From RGIG3009 sp045603285 (GTDB lineage: Bacteria > Bacillota > Clostridia > Oscillospirales > Acutalibacteraceae), in NCBI GenBank assembly GCA_045603285.1, contig JAZULW010000128.1, forward strand, positions 1-5,718: a DNA stretch of 5,718 bases, written 5' to 3'. Shown here piece by piece: positions 1 to 5,718 of the stretch. The notes below the pieces were generated by a model. It saw only the letters and a program-made list of their open reading frames with translations, made no database searches and was not told the origin of the DNA. The first letter of the stretch is position 1; the number at the start of each line of letters is the position of its first letter. The position numbers and the translations under genes are program-made.

Positions 1-2
1 CG

Positions 3-851
3 GGGGAACACCCCTCGGTGGCGGCGTGTTTTGACGAGTTGGAGAAACAGGGTTGGCAAGTTGTACGCGTGCCTCTTCGCCCCGACGGCACGGTGATGCC
101 GCAGGATATTGCGGATGCGTGCGGGCCGGATACGGCACTGGTGAGCGCGATGGTGGTGAACAACGAAACGGGCGCGTTTTTGGATATGGCGGATATGGTG
201 AAGCGTGTGAAACGCGTAGCCCCGCAAGCGCTGATTCATACCGACGCTGTGCAAGCGGCGGGCAAAGTGTTGCTCAAAGCCGAGCGCAGCGGTGTGGACT
301 TGATGACGGTGAGCAGCCATAAGACCCACGGCCCGAAAGGGAGCGGTGCGCTCTATATGCGCAAGGGCGTTCGCCTATTGCCGCGGCAGATCGGCGGCGG
401 TCAAGAAGGCGGTTTGCGTTCAGGCACCGAGGGTGTGCCCGCCATTGCGGGGTTCGGTGCGGCGGCGGATGCCTTGCCCCCCGTTTTGGAACAACACGCG
501 CACTTTGCCGCGTTGCGCCAAGCGTTGCTGGAGGGGATTTCGGCACTGCCCGACGTGCGCGTGCACGTTCCCTCAAACGCGGTGCCGTACATTGTGAATT
601 TCTCGGTGATGGGGTTTCGCAGCGAAACGCTGACCCATTTTTTGGCGGAGCGAGACGTGTTTGTGTCGGGTGGTTCGGCGTGTGCCAAAGGAAAGCGCAG
701 TCCCGTGTTAACGGCAATGGGGTTGCCCGAGGCGGAAGTGGATTCCGCCTTGCGCATTAGTTTTTGTTACACCAATACGGAGGAAGACGTGAGGCGGTTT
801 TGTACCGCACTGAAAGAAGCGGTGGCCACACTGCAAAGGAGGACACGATGA
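3..851 (+). CDS. Cysteine desulfurase (class V aminotransferase, IscS/NifS/NifZ-like), 5' end outside window
   Basis: PLP enzyme that removes sulfur from L-cysteine as an enzyme-bound persulfide and passes it to an acceptor in the cytoplasm. The frame is open from base 3 and begins GEHPSV, matching the family's 'EH' segment that contacts PLP (near residue 104 in E. coli IscS). Roughly 100 N-terminal residues are therefore missing, and the GTG at 18 is internal, not the start. Seen in order: HTDAVQA at about 237-257 (the PLP-binding Asp), SSHKTHGPKG at about 312-341 with the Schiff-base lysine at 321-323, a GGGQEGGLRSGT loop at about 393-428, and GSACAKGK with the catalytic cysteine at 681-683. 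The end of the gene overlaps the sortase start as ATGA. In Bacilli and Clostridia a NifZ-type desulfurase commonly neighbours thiI and supplies it with sulfur. Since thiI follows one gene later, that role is the best inference here, although an Fe-S cluster role cannot be excluded. Confidence 0.93.
   Translation, partial: GEHPSVAACFDELEKQGWQVVRVPLRPDGTVMPQDIADACGPDTALVSAMVVNNETGAFLDMADMVKRVKRVAPQALIHTDAVQAAGKVLLKAERSGVDLMTVSSHKTHGPKGSGALYMRKGVRLLPRQIGGGQEGGLRSGTEGVPAIAGFGAAADALPPVLEQHAHFAALRQALLEGISALPDVRVHVPSNAVPYIVNFSVMGFRSETLTHFLAERDVFVSGGSACAKGKRSPVLTAMGLPEAEVDSALRISFCYTNTEEDVRRFCTALKEAVATLQRRTR
835..843 (+). promoter_or_regulatory. Ribosome binding site of the class B sortase gene
   Basis: AAAGGAGGA lies inside the last codons of the desulfurase gene, 4 nt before the ATG at 848. 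It selects 848 as the start over upstream in-frame codons, because the frame is open back to 764 without other support. With the ATGA stop/start overlap it points to translational coupling of the two genes. Confidence 0.85.
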
Positions 852-2167
852 AACGAAACAGCAAGAAAGAGGGAGTGTTTTCCTTTTTGTGCAATGTGAT
901 TCCCGTGGCACAAGATCCGCCGCGCGAGTGGGTGCGCAAACTTGCGTTTTTGACGGCACTGTTGGTGTTTGTGGGTTCGGCCGGGTATTTGCTGGACGAT
1001 CTATGGCTTGGGCCCAAACAGACCGAAACCGCCATCGGCACCTTGCGCGACTGGTATTACGATGCCGAAAACAGCGACCAAGTGTTACCGGAACTCCCGG
1101 AAGAAGAGGTAGCGTATCCCGACGGGATGTTGCCGAAATTTAAAGCGTTGTACCGCCGCAACCAAGAAGTGCGTGGGTGGCTTCGGTTTGCCGCCGGTGA
1201 GGGCGAGAACGATTTGTTCGAAGGTGCCATCGACAACCCCGTGGTGCAAACGAGTGACAACGAGTATTATCTGAAACACGATTTTTGGGGAAAGAAAACC
1301 AAAACGGGTGCGTTGTATTTTGACTATCGCAACGATTTGAGCCGCTACGGCAGCAACCGCAATCTCATTGTATACGGCCACAACCTCACAAGCGGGTTGA
1401 TGTTTTCGCGGTTCAACCGCTTGGCTTCGGGCAAGTTGGAACGCGGCCGTCAGTTGACGACGGTGACGCTGGAAACGCTGTACGAACCGTACACCTACAA
1501 GGTGTTCGCCGTGATGGTGATCAACGTTACGGCTGAGGAAGAACCGATCTTTGATGCGTTGCGCACGGAGTTTGACAACGAGGACGAGTTTTTGGCATAC
1601 GTCAAGGAACTTCGCCGTCGGTCACTGTTTGATTTCGGTGACGTGGACGTGGTGGAAGGTGACGAGTTGCTGACGATGTCCACCTGTTCCAACAAACGCG
1701 ATACCACGCTGAAAGACGGCCGTATCATTGTGGTGGCGCGCCGTGTGCGCGAAGGCGAGGACCCGACGGTGGACGTGATGAAGACCACCGTGAACGAGGA
1801 TGTGTTGATGCCCCGGCAATGGTATCTCAACAAAGGATTGGAATTGCCGCGATTTTACCAAGAGGGCGGCCTCTTGGCCACCACCACGAAATACACCGTG
1901 ATGGGTACACAAACCACCGAAAGCACCGAGGAAACGACCTGTTCGGACGACGAAACGGCGGTGACGGACGGTTCAACCGCGACCACCGCGCCCCCGCCGA
2001 CAACCACGACTGTGACGGCGGCCGCCGCGACCACGAGCACAACGGTTGCCACGACGACCACGATGACAACCACCGTCACGACCACAACGGTTGCCGCGAC
2101 GACCACGATGGCAACCACCACAACGGCTGCGACAACGGCAGTGACGAGTGCGGCAACCGCCGCGTGA
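848..2167 (+). CDS. srtB: Class B sortase, membrane-anchored, with Thr-rich C-terminal tail
   Basis: Predicted 439-residue cysteine transpeptidase acting outside the cell, of the type that attaches proteins to peptidoglycan or builds pili. Residues 1-31 are basic and cytoplasmic. Residues 32-49 (LAFLTALLVFVGSAGYLL) form one membrane segment, so the rest is extracellular. The SrtB hallmarks are present: EVRGWL, NPVVQTSDNEYYLKHDF, ALYFDYRND, then catalytic His178 in IVYGHN, Cys280 in MSTCS and Arg292 in GRIIVVAR. The full His-Cys-Arg set suggests an active enzyme. From about residue 354 to the end the protein is a low-complexity Thr/Ala/Val tail, preceded by a short Glu/Asp-rich stretch. Sortases normally end just after the catalytic domain, so the tail is odd. 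It carries no LPXTG-like signal or second membrane helix. No obvious substrate gene lies in the window. The gene sits between desulfurase and thiI, and is a paralog of the sortase-like domain fused to CinA downstream. The symbol marks the class only. Confidence 0.92.
   Translation: MKRNSKKEGVFSFLCNVIPVAQDPPREWVRKLAFLTALLVFVGSAGYLLDDLWLGPKQTETAIGTLRDWYYDAENSDQVLPELPEEEVAYPDGMLPKFKALYRRNQEVRGWLRFAAGEGENDLFEGAIDNPVVQTSDNEYYLKHDFWGKKTKTGALYFDYRNDLSRYGSNRNLIVYGHNLTSGLMFSRFNRLASGKLERGRQLTTVTLETLYEPYTYKVFAVMVINVTAEEEPIFDALRTEFDNEDEFLAYVKELRRRSLFDFGDVDVVEGDELLTMSTCSNKRDTTLKDGRIIVVARRVREGEDPTVDVMKTTVNEDVLMPRQWYLNKGLELPRFYQEGGLLATTTKYTVMGTQTTESTEETTCSDDETAVTDGSTATTAPPPTTTTVTAAAATTSTTVATTTTMTTTVTTTTVAATTTMATTTTAATTAVTSAATAA
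2038..2119 (+). repeat. Imperfect 45-nt (15-codon) tandem repeat in the Thr-rich tail of the sortase
   Basis: Bases 2038-2074 and 2083-2119 are the same 37-nt string apart from two A-to-G differences (2051 versus 2096, and 2066 versus 2111). The offset is 45 nt, so the reading frame is kept and the unit reads TTVATTTTMTTTVTT-like. The similarity is at nucleotide level, beyond what amino-acid composition alone needs, which suggests a recent slippage or unequal-crossover duplication that lengthened the tail. Confidence 0.8.
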
Positions 2168-2170
2168 GAA

Positions 2171-2177
2171 AAGAGGA
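2171..2177 (+). promoter_or_regulatory. Ribosome binding site that decides the TTG start of thiI
   Basis: AAGAGGA lies 7 nt before TTG at 2185. The alternative GTG at 2164, which overlaps the sortase stop as GTGA, has no purine-rich site upstream (only Thr/Ala-rich coding sequence). The TTG start also gives the N-terminus MQEVLLIKNGELALKG, which matches the family's usual beginning. Confidence 0.7.
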
Positions 2178-2184
2178 ATTCCTG

Positions 2185-3351
2185 TTGCAAGAAGTATTGT
2201 TGATCAAAAACGGCGAATTGGCGCTCAAAGGGCTGAATCGCGGTACGTTTGAAGACGTGTTGATGAAAAACATTCGCCGTGCGGTGAAACCGCTGGGCAC
2301 CTTTGACCTGCGCAAAGCCCAGTCGGCCATTTACGTGGAATCGCGCGAAGGCGAAGTCGATTGGGACGAAGTGGGCGATCGCGTGGCGAAAGTGTTCGGT
2401 ATTTCGGCATTCTCGCGTGCGTGCGTGGTGGAAAAAGAAGTGACTGCCATTGCACAAGCGGCGGCCGCGTATTTGGGAGAGGTGTTGGCCGAGGCGCGCA
2501 CATTTAAAGTGGAAGCCAAGCGCGCGGACAAAAAGTTCCCTCTCACCTCGCCGCAACTGTGTGCGCAGGTGGGCGGCTATCTGTTGTCGCGTTTTCCGCA
2601 CCTGACGGTGGATGTGCACCATCCCGAAACCACCGTATGGATCGAAGTGCGTGAAAAAGCCGCGTACATTCACGGGCCGCAACAAAACGGTGCCGGTGGT
2701 ATGCCCGTCGGAACGGGCGGCAAGGCGGCCATTCTCATTTCGGGTGGCATTGATTCGCCCGTGGCGGCGTATATGATGGCCAAACGCGGCATTGAACTGA
2801 CGGGGATTCACTTTGCCTCTCCGCCGTATACCAGCGAACGCGCCGAGCAAAAAGTGGTGTCGTTGCTTCAAAAAGTGAGCGAATATGCGGGGCGTATTTC
2901 GTTGCTGGTGGTGCCGTTTACGCGCATTCAAGAAGAAATCGGCAACGCGTGCCCCGAGGAATTGTTTACGCTCATTATGCGGCGGTTTATGATGCGCATT
3001 GCCACCCGTATTGCCGCCGAGCAAGAATGCGGCGCGCTGATCACCGGCGAAAGCGTGGGGCAGGTGGCGAGCCAAACCATTCCGGCCATTGCGTGCACCG
3101 ATGCGGTGGCTGAGTTGCCCGTATTCCGTCCCGTTATCGGGATGGATAAGGACGAAATTATTGCGATCTCCCGTAAAATCGATACGTTCGACATATCCAT
3201 TCAGCCGTACGAAGACTGTTGCACGGTATTTACCCCCAAACACCCGCGCACGCGCCCTCGCCTTGCACAGGTGGAGGCCGCCGAAGAGGCACTTTGTGTG
3301 GACGAGTTGGTGGAAGAAGCCCTGCGCGGTGCACGATTTGTACGTGTATAA
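2185..3351 (+). CDS. thiI: tRNA 4-thiouridine synthase (sulfurtransferase) ThiI, short form
   Basis: Cytoplasmic enzyme that adenylates U8 of tRNA with ATP and inserts sulfur to make 4-thiouridine. In some bacteria ThiI also serves thiazole synthesis. The predicted 388 residues match the short Firmicute form. The N-terminus has IKNGELALKGLNR, followed by the ferredoxin-like/THUMP tRNA-binding region (about residues 20-165). The PP-loop ATP site ISGGIDSP has SGGIDSP at residues 186-192. The family block GESVGQVASQT is at 288-298. Cys345-Cys346 in YEDCCTVFTPKHP lie where the conserved catalytic cysteine of the family falls (Cys344 in E. coli). There is no C-terminal rhodanese domain, so the persulfide must come directly from a desulfurase, consistent with the desulfurase gene upstream. 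It starts 17 nt after the sortase stop, probably in the same transcript. The frame is open upstream to 1819, but that part only mirrors the sortase's Thr tail in another frame and does not resemble ThiI. Confidence 0.97.
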   Translation: MQEVLLIKNGELALKGLNRGTFEDVLMKNIRRAVKPLGTFDLRKAQSAIYVESREGEVDWDEVGDRVAKVFGISAFSRACVVEKEVTAIAQAAAAYLGEVLAEARTFKVEAKRADKKFPLTSPQLCAQVGGYLLSRFPHLTVDVHHPETTVWIEVREKAAYIHGPQQNGAGGMPVGTGGKAAILISGGIDSPVAAYMMAKRGIELTGIHFASPPYTSERAEQKVVSLLQKVSEYAGRISLLVVPFTRIQEEIGNACPEELFTLIMRRFMMRIATRIAAEQECGALITGESVGQVASQTIPAIACTDAVAELPVFRPVIGMDKDEIIAISRKIDTFDISIQPYEDCCTVFTPKHPRTRPRLAQVEAAEEALCVDELVEEALRGARFVRV

Positions 3352-3367
3352 AGGCGACAGATAAAGT

Positions 3368-3376
3368 AGGAGGTGA
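3368..3376 (+). promoter_or_regulatory. Ribosome binding site of the cinA-sortase fusion gene
   Basis: AGGAGGTGA is a full match to the anti-Shine-Dalgarno sequence and stands 5 nt before GTG at 3382. It excludes the in-frame GTG at 3373, which lies within the site itself. It is one of the strongest ribosome sites in the window and occupies most of the 30-nt gap after thiI. Confidence 0.9.
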
Positions 3377-3381
3377 GCCCC

Positions 3382-5718
3382 GTGAATGCGGAGATCTTGA
3401 CGGTGGGAACGGAGTTGTTGCTTGGCGACATCCTCAATTCCAACAGCCAATTTTTATCCCGCGAGATGGCGGTATACGGCATTGATATTTTGTATCAGTC
3501 TACCGTGGGTGACAATGCCGAGCGGTTGAAAAGCGCGCTGGAATTGGCGCTTAGCCGTTGCAATATGGTGATTTTGACCGGCGGATTGGGGCCGACCGAG
3601 GACGATTTGACGCGTGAAGCGGTGGCGGCGTATTTTAACGTGCCGTTGGAACTTCACGAGGAGAGCGAGCGCCGTATTCGCGAGTATTTTGCGAACACGG
3701 GCCGCGAATATACCGAAAACAATCAAAAACAGGCGATGTTGCCGCAAGGGTGTGAGGTGTTTCAAAACGACCACGGCACCGCCCCCGGCTGTGCGATCGA
3801 AAAATACGGACAAACGGTGATTTTGTTGCCGGGCCCTCCGCGTGAACTGGTGCCGATGTTCACGGAATACGTCGTGCCGTATCTGTCCCGTCGATGCGAC
3901 AGCACCATTCACTCACACACGATCGGAGTATTTGGCATAGCGGAATCGATGGTGGACGAACGGTTGCACGACTTGTTGCAAAGCGAAAATCCCACCGTGG
4001 CGCCGTATGCCAAAGACGGCGAGGTGGTATTGCGTGTCACCGCTAAGGCAGAGACGGTGGAAGAGGCGGATGCCTTGTGCGCGCCCATCATTGACGAGAT
4101 CCGCGAGCGTTTGGGCGTGGCGGTATACGGCGTGGATGCCGGCAATCTGCAAAAAACGGTGGTATCCCTTTTGAAAGAGAAAGGACTGAAAATTGCCACG
4201 GCGGAATCTTGCACGGCGGGAATGCTGTCGGGAAGGTTGACCGAAGTGTCGGGTGTGTCCGAAGTGTTTGAGTGCGGGGTGGCCGCCTATTCCAAGGAAA
4301 TCAAGCATCAGGTGTTGGGTGTGCCCGAATCGGTGCTGAAAGAGAAAGGTGCCGTTTCTCCCGAAACCGCCGCCGCGATGGCGATGGGCGCGCGGCGCGT
4401 GGGGGAAGCGGATATCGGCGTTGGCATTACCGGTGTGGCGGGGCCCGAACGCAGCGAAGACAAAGACGTGGGCACCGTGTACGTGGCGTTGGCGGATGAC
4501 CGCCGTGTATGGGTGAAAAAAGTGTTTACGGGCCACGGAGAGGGCGACCGCGAGCACATTCGCTACGTGGCCACGTCTCACGCGCTGGATATGGCGCGCC
4601 GCTATTTGGAGGCCTATCCCGGCGTGATGGCGGGCGGACAATTGATCGACAAGTTATACCCCTCTTCGCCGGTCGGGTTTTCTTCTCGCGCCAAAAGAGC
4701 GTTTTTGCTGGGAGTACTCGCGTTGGTGGTGTGCGTGGCTTTGTTGCTGGCGTATTTGTACGGCATCCGTCCGCGTCTGAACCAAAAGAAGTTTGACAAA
4801 TTGTGGCAAGTGTACTCGCAAGAGATCTTGGACACGGAAGAAGATAACGCCTTTGAATACCCTGACGGGATACTCACACGGTTTATGTCCCTGTACCGCG
4901 CGAACAGTGACGTGCGCGGATGGGTAACCATCAAAGGTACCGGTATCAACTATCCGGTGATGCAAGAACCCGAGCAAGACTATTATCGCAACCGCGATTT
5001 TTATCGCGCTTCGTCCCAGTTCGGCGTGCCGTATGTGGAAAAAGACGTGACGATGACGGTGGGCACCGACAACCGTTCGTTGGTGATCTACGGGAACAAT
5101 CCGGCAAGCGGGCAGATGTTTGCCGATTTGGCAAACTATACCAACCTCGGGTATTTGCGTTCCCACGCAACCATCGAGTGGAATACGCTTTATCGCCAAG
5201 ATGTGTATAAGATCTTTGCCGTGATGGTGGTGGGTGATGCGGAGCACTATACCGACAATTTTGATTATACGGTGGATACCTTTGAGAACGAAGATGCGTT
5301 TTTGGATTACGTGGCGCAAATTCGTCAACGTTCTCTGTTCAACACACCCGTCGGTGTGAGCGAGGGGGACGATCTGTTGATGCTGACCACGCCCATTGAA
5401 TACGGCTTTGACGGCGCGCGTGTGGTGGTGGTGGCACGGCGCACCCGTACCGATGAATCATCTGAAAACGATCTATCCCGTGCTCGTATCAACGCGACGG
5501 TGTTGATGCCGCTTGCGTGGCAACTGCAGCAAGGAGATGTGACGGCCGCCACGGTCACTACGACCACGACCGAGACCACGGTGGAGAGCACGACGGAAAG
5601 TACAACCGAAACGGCCCTGACAACCGAAACGACAAGCACGTCCGCGTCGAGTGAAAGCACGACCGTGCAGGAAACCACCGCCACAGGGGCGACAGTGGAT
5701 ACTTCAACCACGGGGACG
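3382..5718 (+). CDS. cinA: CinA (pyridine-nucleotide salvage) fused to a membrane-anchored, catalytically degenerate class B sortase; 3' end outside window
   Basis: Reading codon by codon from GTG 3382 gives 779 codons with no stop to the window end. Residues 1-411 are a complete CinA. The N-terminal MoCF-like domain, linked to ADP-ribose pyrophosphatase activity, shows GTELLLGD (9-16), TGGLGPTEDDLT (66-77), NNQKQA (113-118) and LPGPPRE (149-155). The C-terminal NMN amidohydrolase (PncC-like) domain shows ESCTAG with nucleophile Ser276 (275-280), Tyr303, Lys308 and GITGVAGPE (348-356). It converts NMN to NaMN and ammonia. A linker ending in basic RAKR precedes one membrane helix at about 440-461, predicting CinA inside and the remainder outside the cell. 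Residues about 492-715 are a class B sortase fold (YPDGI, DVRGW, NYPVMQ, YKIFAVMV, RQRSLF). The catalytic His is Asn572 (VIYGNN) and the Cys is Pro671 (MLTTPI), while Arg680 remains, so transpeptidation looks impossible. A Thr/Ser/Glu-rich tail starts near 724. CinA alone is normally about 410-420 residues, so the extension is exceptional. Confidence 0.9.
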   Translation, partial: MNAEILTVGTELLLGDILNSNSQFLSREMAVYGIDILYQSTVGDNAERLKSALELALSRCNMVILTGGLGPTEDDLTREAVAAYFNVPLELHEESERRIREYFANTGREYTENNQKQAMLPQGCEVFQNDHGTAPGCAIEKYGQTVILLPGPPRELVPMFTEYVVPYLSRRCDSTIHSHTIGVFGIAESMVDERLHDLLQSENPTVAPYAKDGEVVLRVTAKAETVEEADALCAPIIDEIRERLGVAVYGVDAGNLQKTVVSLLKEKGLKIATAESCTAGMLSGRLTEVSGVSEVFECGVAAYSKEIKHQVLGVPESVLKEKGAVSPETAAAMAMGARRVGEADIGVGITGVAGPERSEDKDVGTVYVALADDRRVWVKKVFTGHGEGDREHIRYVATSHALDMARRYLEAYPGVMAGGQLIDKLYPSSPVGFSSRAKRAFLLGVLALVVCVALLLAYLYGIRPRLNQKKFDKLWQVYSQEILDTEEDNAFEYPDGILTRFMSLYRANSDVRGWVTIKGTGINYPVMQEPEQDYYRNRDFYRASSQFGVPYVEKDVTMTVGTDNRSLVIYGNNPASGQMFADLANYTNLGYLRSHATIEWNTLYRQDVYKIFAVMVVGDAEHYTDNFDYTVDTFENEDAFLDYVAQIRQRSLFNTPVGVSEGDDLLMLTTPIEYGFDGARVVVVARRTRTDESSENDLSRARINATVLMPLAWQLQQGDVTAATVTTTTTETTVESTTESTTETALTTETTSTSASSESTTVQETTATGATVDTSTTGT
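4608..4629 (+). promoter_or_regulatory. Possible internal translation start at the CinA/sortase junction
   Basis: GGAGG at 4608-4612 precedes in-frame GTG 4624 (11 nt gap) and ATG 4627 (14 nt gap). These spacings are longer than ideal. Starting here would give a free pseudosortase with about 25-30 residues before its membrane helix, very like the N-terminus of the upstream sortase. GGAGG also simply encodes part of Leu-Glu-Ala in CinA, so use of this site is uncertain. A TGA at 4625-4627 overlaps both starts in the +1 frame. Confidence 0.35.
4696..5718 (+). other. Membrane helix, pseudosortase domain and Thr/Ser/Glu-rich tail within the CinA fusion
   Basis: This part of the fusion aligns along its length with the upstream sortase gene (848-2167): helix, YPDG(M/I)L, (E/D)VRGW, (N/Y)PV(V/M)Q, YGHN versus YGNN, (V/I)FAVMV, F(D/E)NED(E/A)F, RSLF, EGD(E/D)LL, STCS versus TTPI, VVVAR, NEDVLMP versus NATVLMP. 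The two are clear paralogs. Only the two central catalytic positions are lost (His at 5095-5097 is Asn, Cys at 5392-5394 is Pro), while Arg at 5419-5421 and the surrounding structural blocks are kept. That pattern fits a retained fold with a non-enzymatic role. The tail from about 5551 is Thr-rich like the paralog's but carries many Glu and Ser residues, and runs past the window. Confidence 0.85.

Noticed and set aside
1819..2163. Upstream in-frame extension of thiI by about 120 codons
   Set aside because: It overlaps the sortase tail in another frame, is a low-complexity His/Asp/Asn/Arg string produced by shifted Thr codons, and is not part of ThiI proteins.
1966..2164. CRISPR-like or regulatory repeat array in the repetitive stretch
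   Set aside because: The repeats are in-frame Thr/Ala/Val codons within a gene, without regular spacers or palindromic units; a coding tandem repeat explains them.
3352..3381. Possible terminator or promoter between thiI and cinA
   Set aside because: Only 30 nt, mostly occupied by the ribosome site. No hairpin with a T-run is visible, so the genes look co-transcribed.
1855..3450. 531-codon open frame on the minus strand opposite thiI and the sortase tail
   Set aside because: It is the mirror of strongly codon-biased genes. It is His/Arg/Phe-rich with a poly-Val end that is just the complement of Thr codons, shows no family motif, and lies opposite a well-conserved thiI.
3913..4641. 242-codon minus-strand open frame opposite cinA
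   Set aside because: His/Arg-rich composition without domains, fully inside conserved CinA coding sequence; a shadow frame.
4654..5328. 224-codon minus-strand open frame opposite the pseudosortase
   Set aside because: The + strand frame has clear sortase homology through the whole stretch. The minus frame is His/Ile/Val-rich without recognisable motifs.
5325..5711. 128-codon minus-strand open frame rich in Val and Ser
   Set aside because: Complement of the Thr/Glu-rich tail codons; no ribosome site or family features.

Overview
The window is a densely packed stretch from a Gram-positive bacterium, most likely an uncultured member of the Clostridia (Ruminococcaceae/Oscillospiraceae-like). 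The reasons are strong AGGAGG-type ribosome sites with GTG and TTG starts, class B sortases, a short ThiI without a rhodanese domain, and threonine-rich extracellular tails of the kind common in ruminococci. The taxonomic placement is inference. All genes are on the + strand with 4-bp overlaps or gaps of 30 bp or less, so they look like one operon. No promoter or terminator is visible, and both ends of the window cut through genes.

Layout: (1) 3-851, the 3' part of a cysteine desulfurase with its PLP lysine and catalytic cysteine. (2) 848-2167, an apparently active class B sortase (His178, Cys280, Arg292) with an N-terminal membrane anchor and an unusual Thr/Ala/Val-rich C-terminal tail that contains a 45-nt tandem repeat. 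(3) 2185-3351, ThiI, the tRNA 4-thiouridine synthase, starting at a TTG. (4) 3382 to beyond the window end, one uninterrupted frame of at least 779 codons. It encodes a complete CinA (ADP-ribose pyrophosphatase-like domain plus NMN amidohydrolase domain), then a transmembrane helix, then a class B sortase fold whose catalytic His and Cys are replaced by Asn and Pro, then a second Thr-rich tail.

Genes 1 and 3 form a known functional pair: a dedicated cysteine desulfurase feeds sulfur to ThiI for s4U in tRNA and possibly for thiazole. CinA belongs to NAD/pyridine-nucleotide repair and salvage. The unexpected part is a pair of paralogous sortases woven into this housekeeping operon. The active one sits between desulfurase and thiI, and the apparently dead one is fused to the C-terminus of CinA, which would place a cytoplasmic CinA and an extracellular pseudosortase on opposite faces of the membrane. 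The CinA-pseudosortase fusion and the active/inactive sortase pair are the main candidates for something undescribed. A possible relic gene junction (ribosome site, GTG/ATG start, and an overlapping TGA in the +1 frame) lies exactly at the fusion point, so a recent fusion or a sequence error must be considered.
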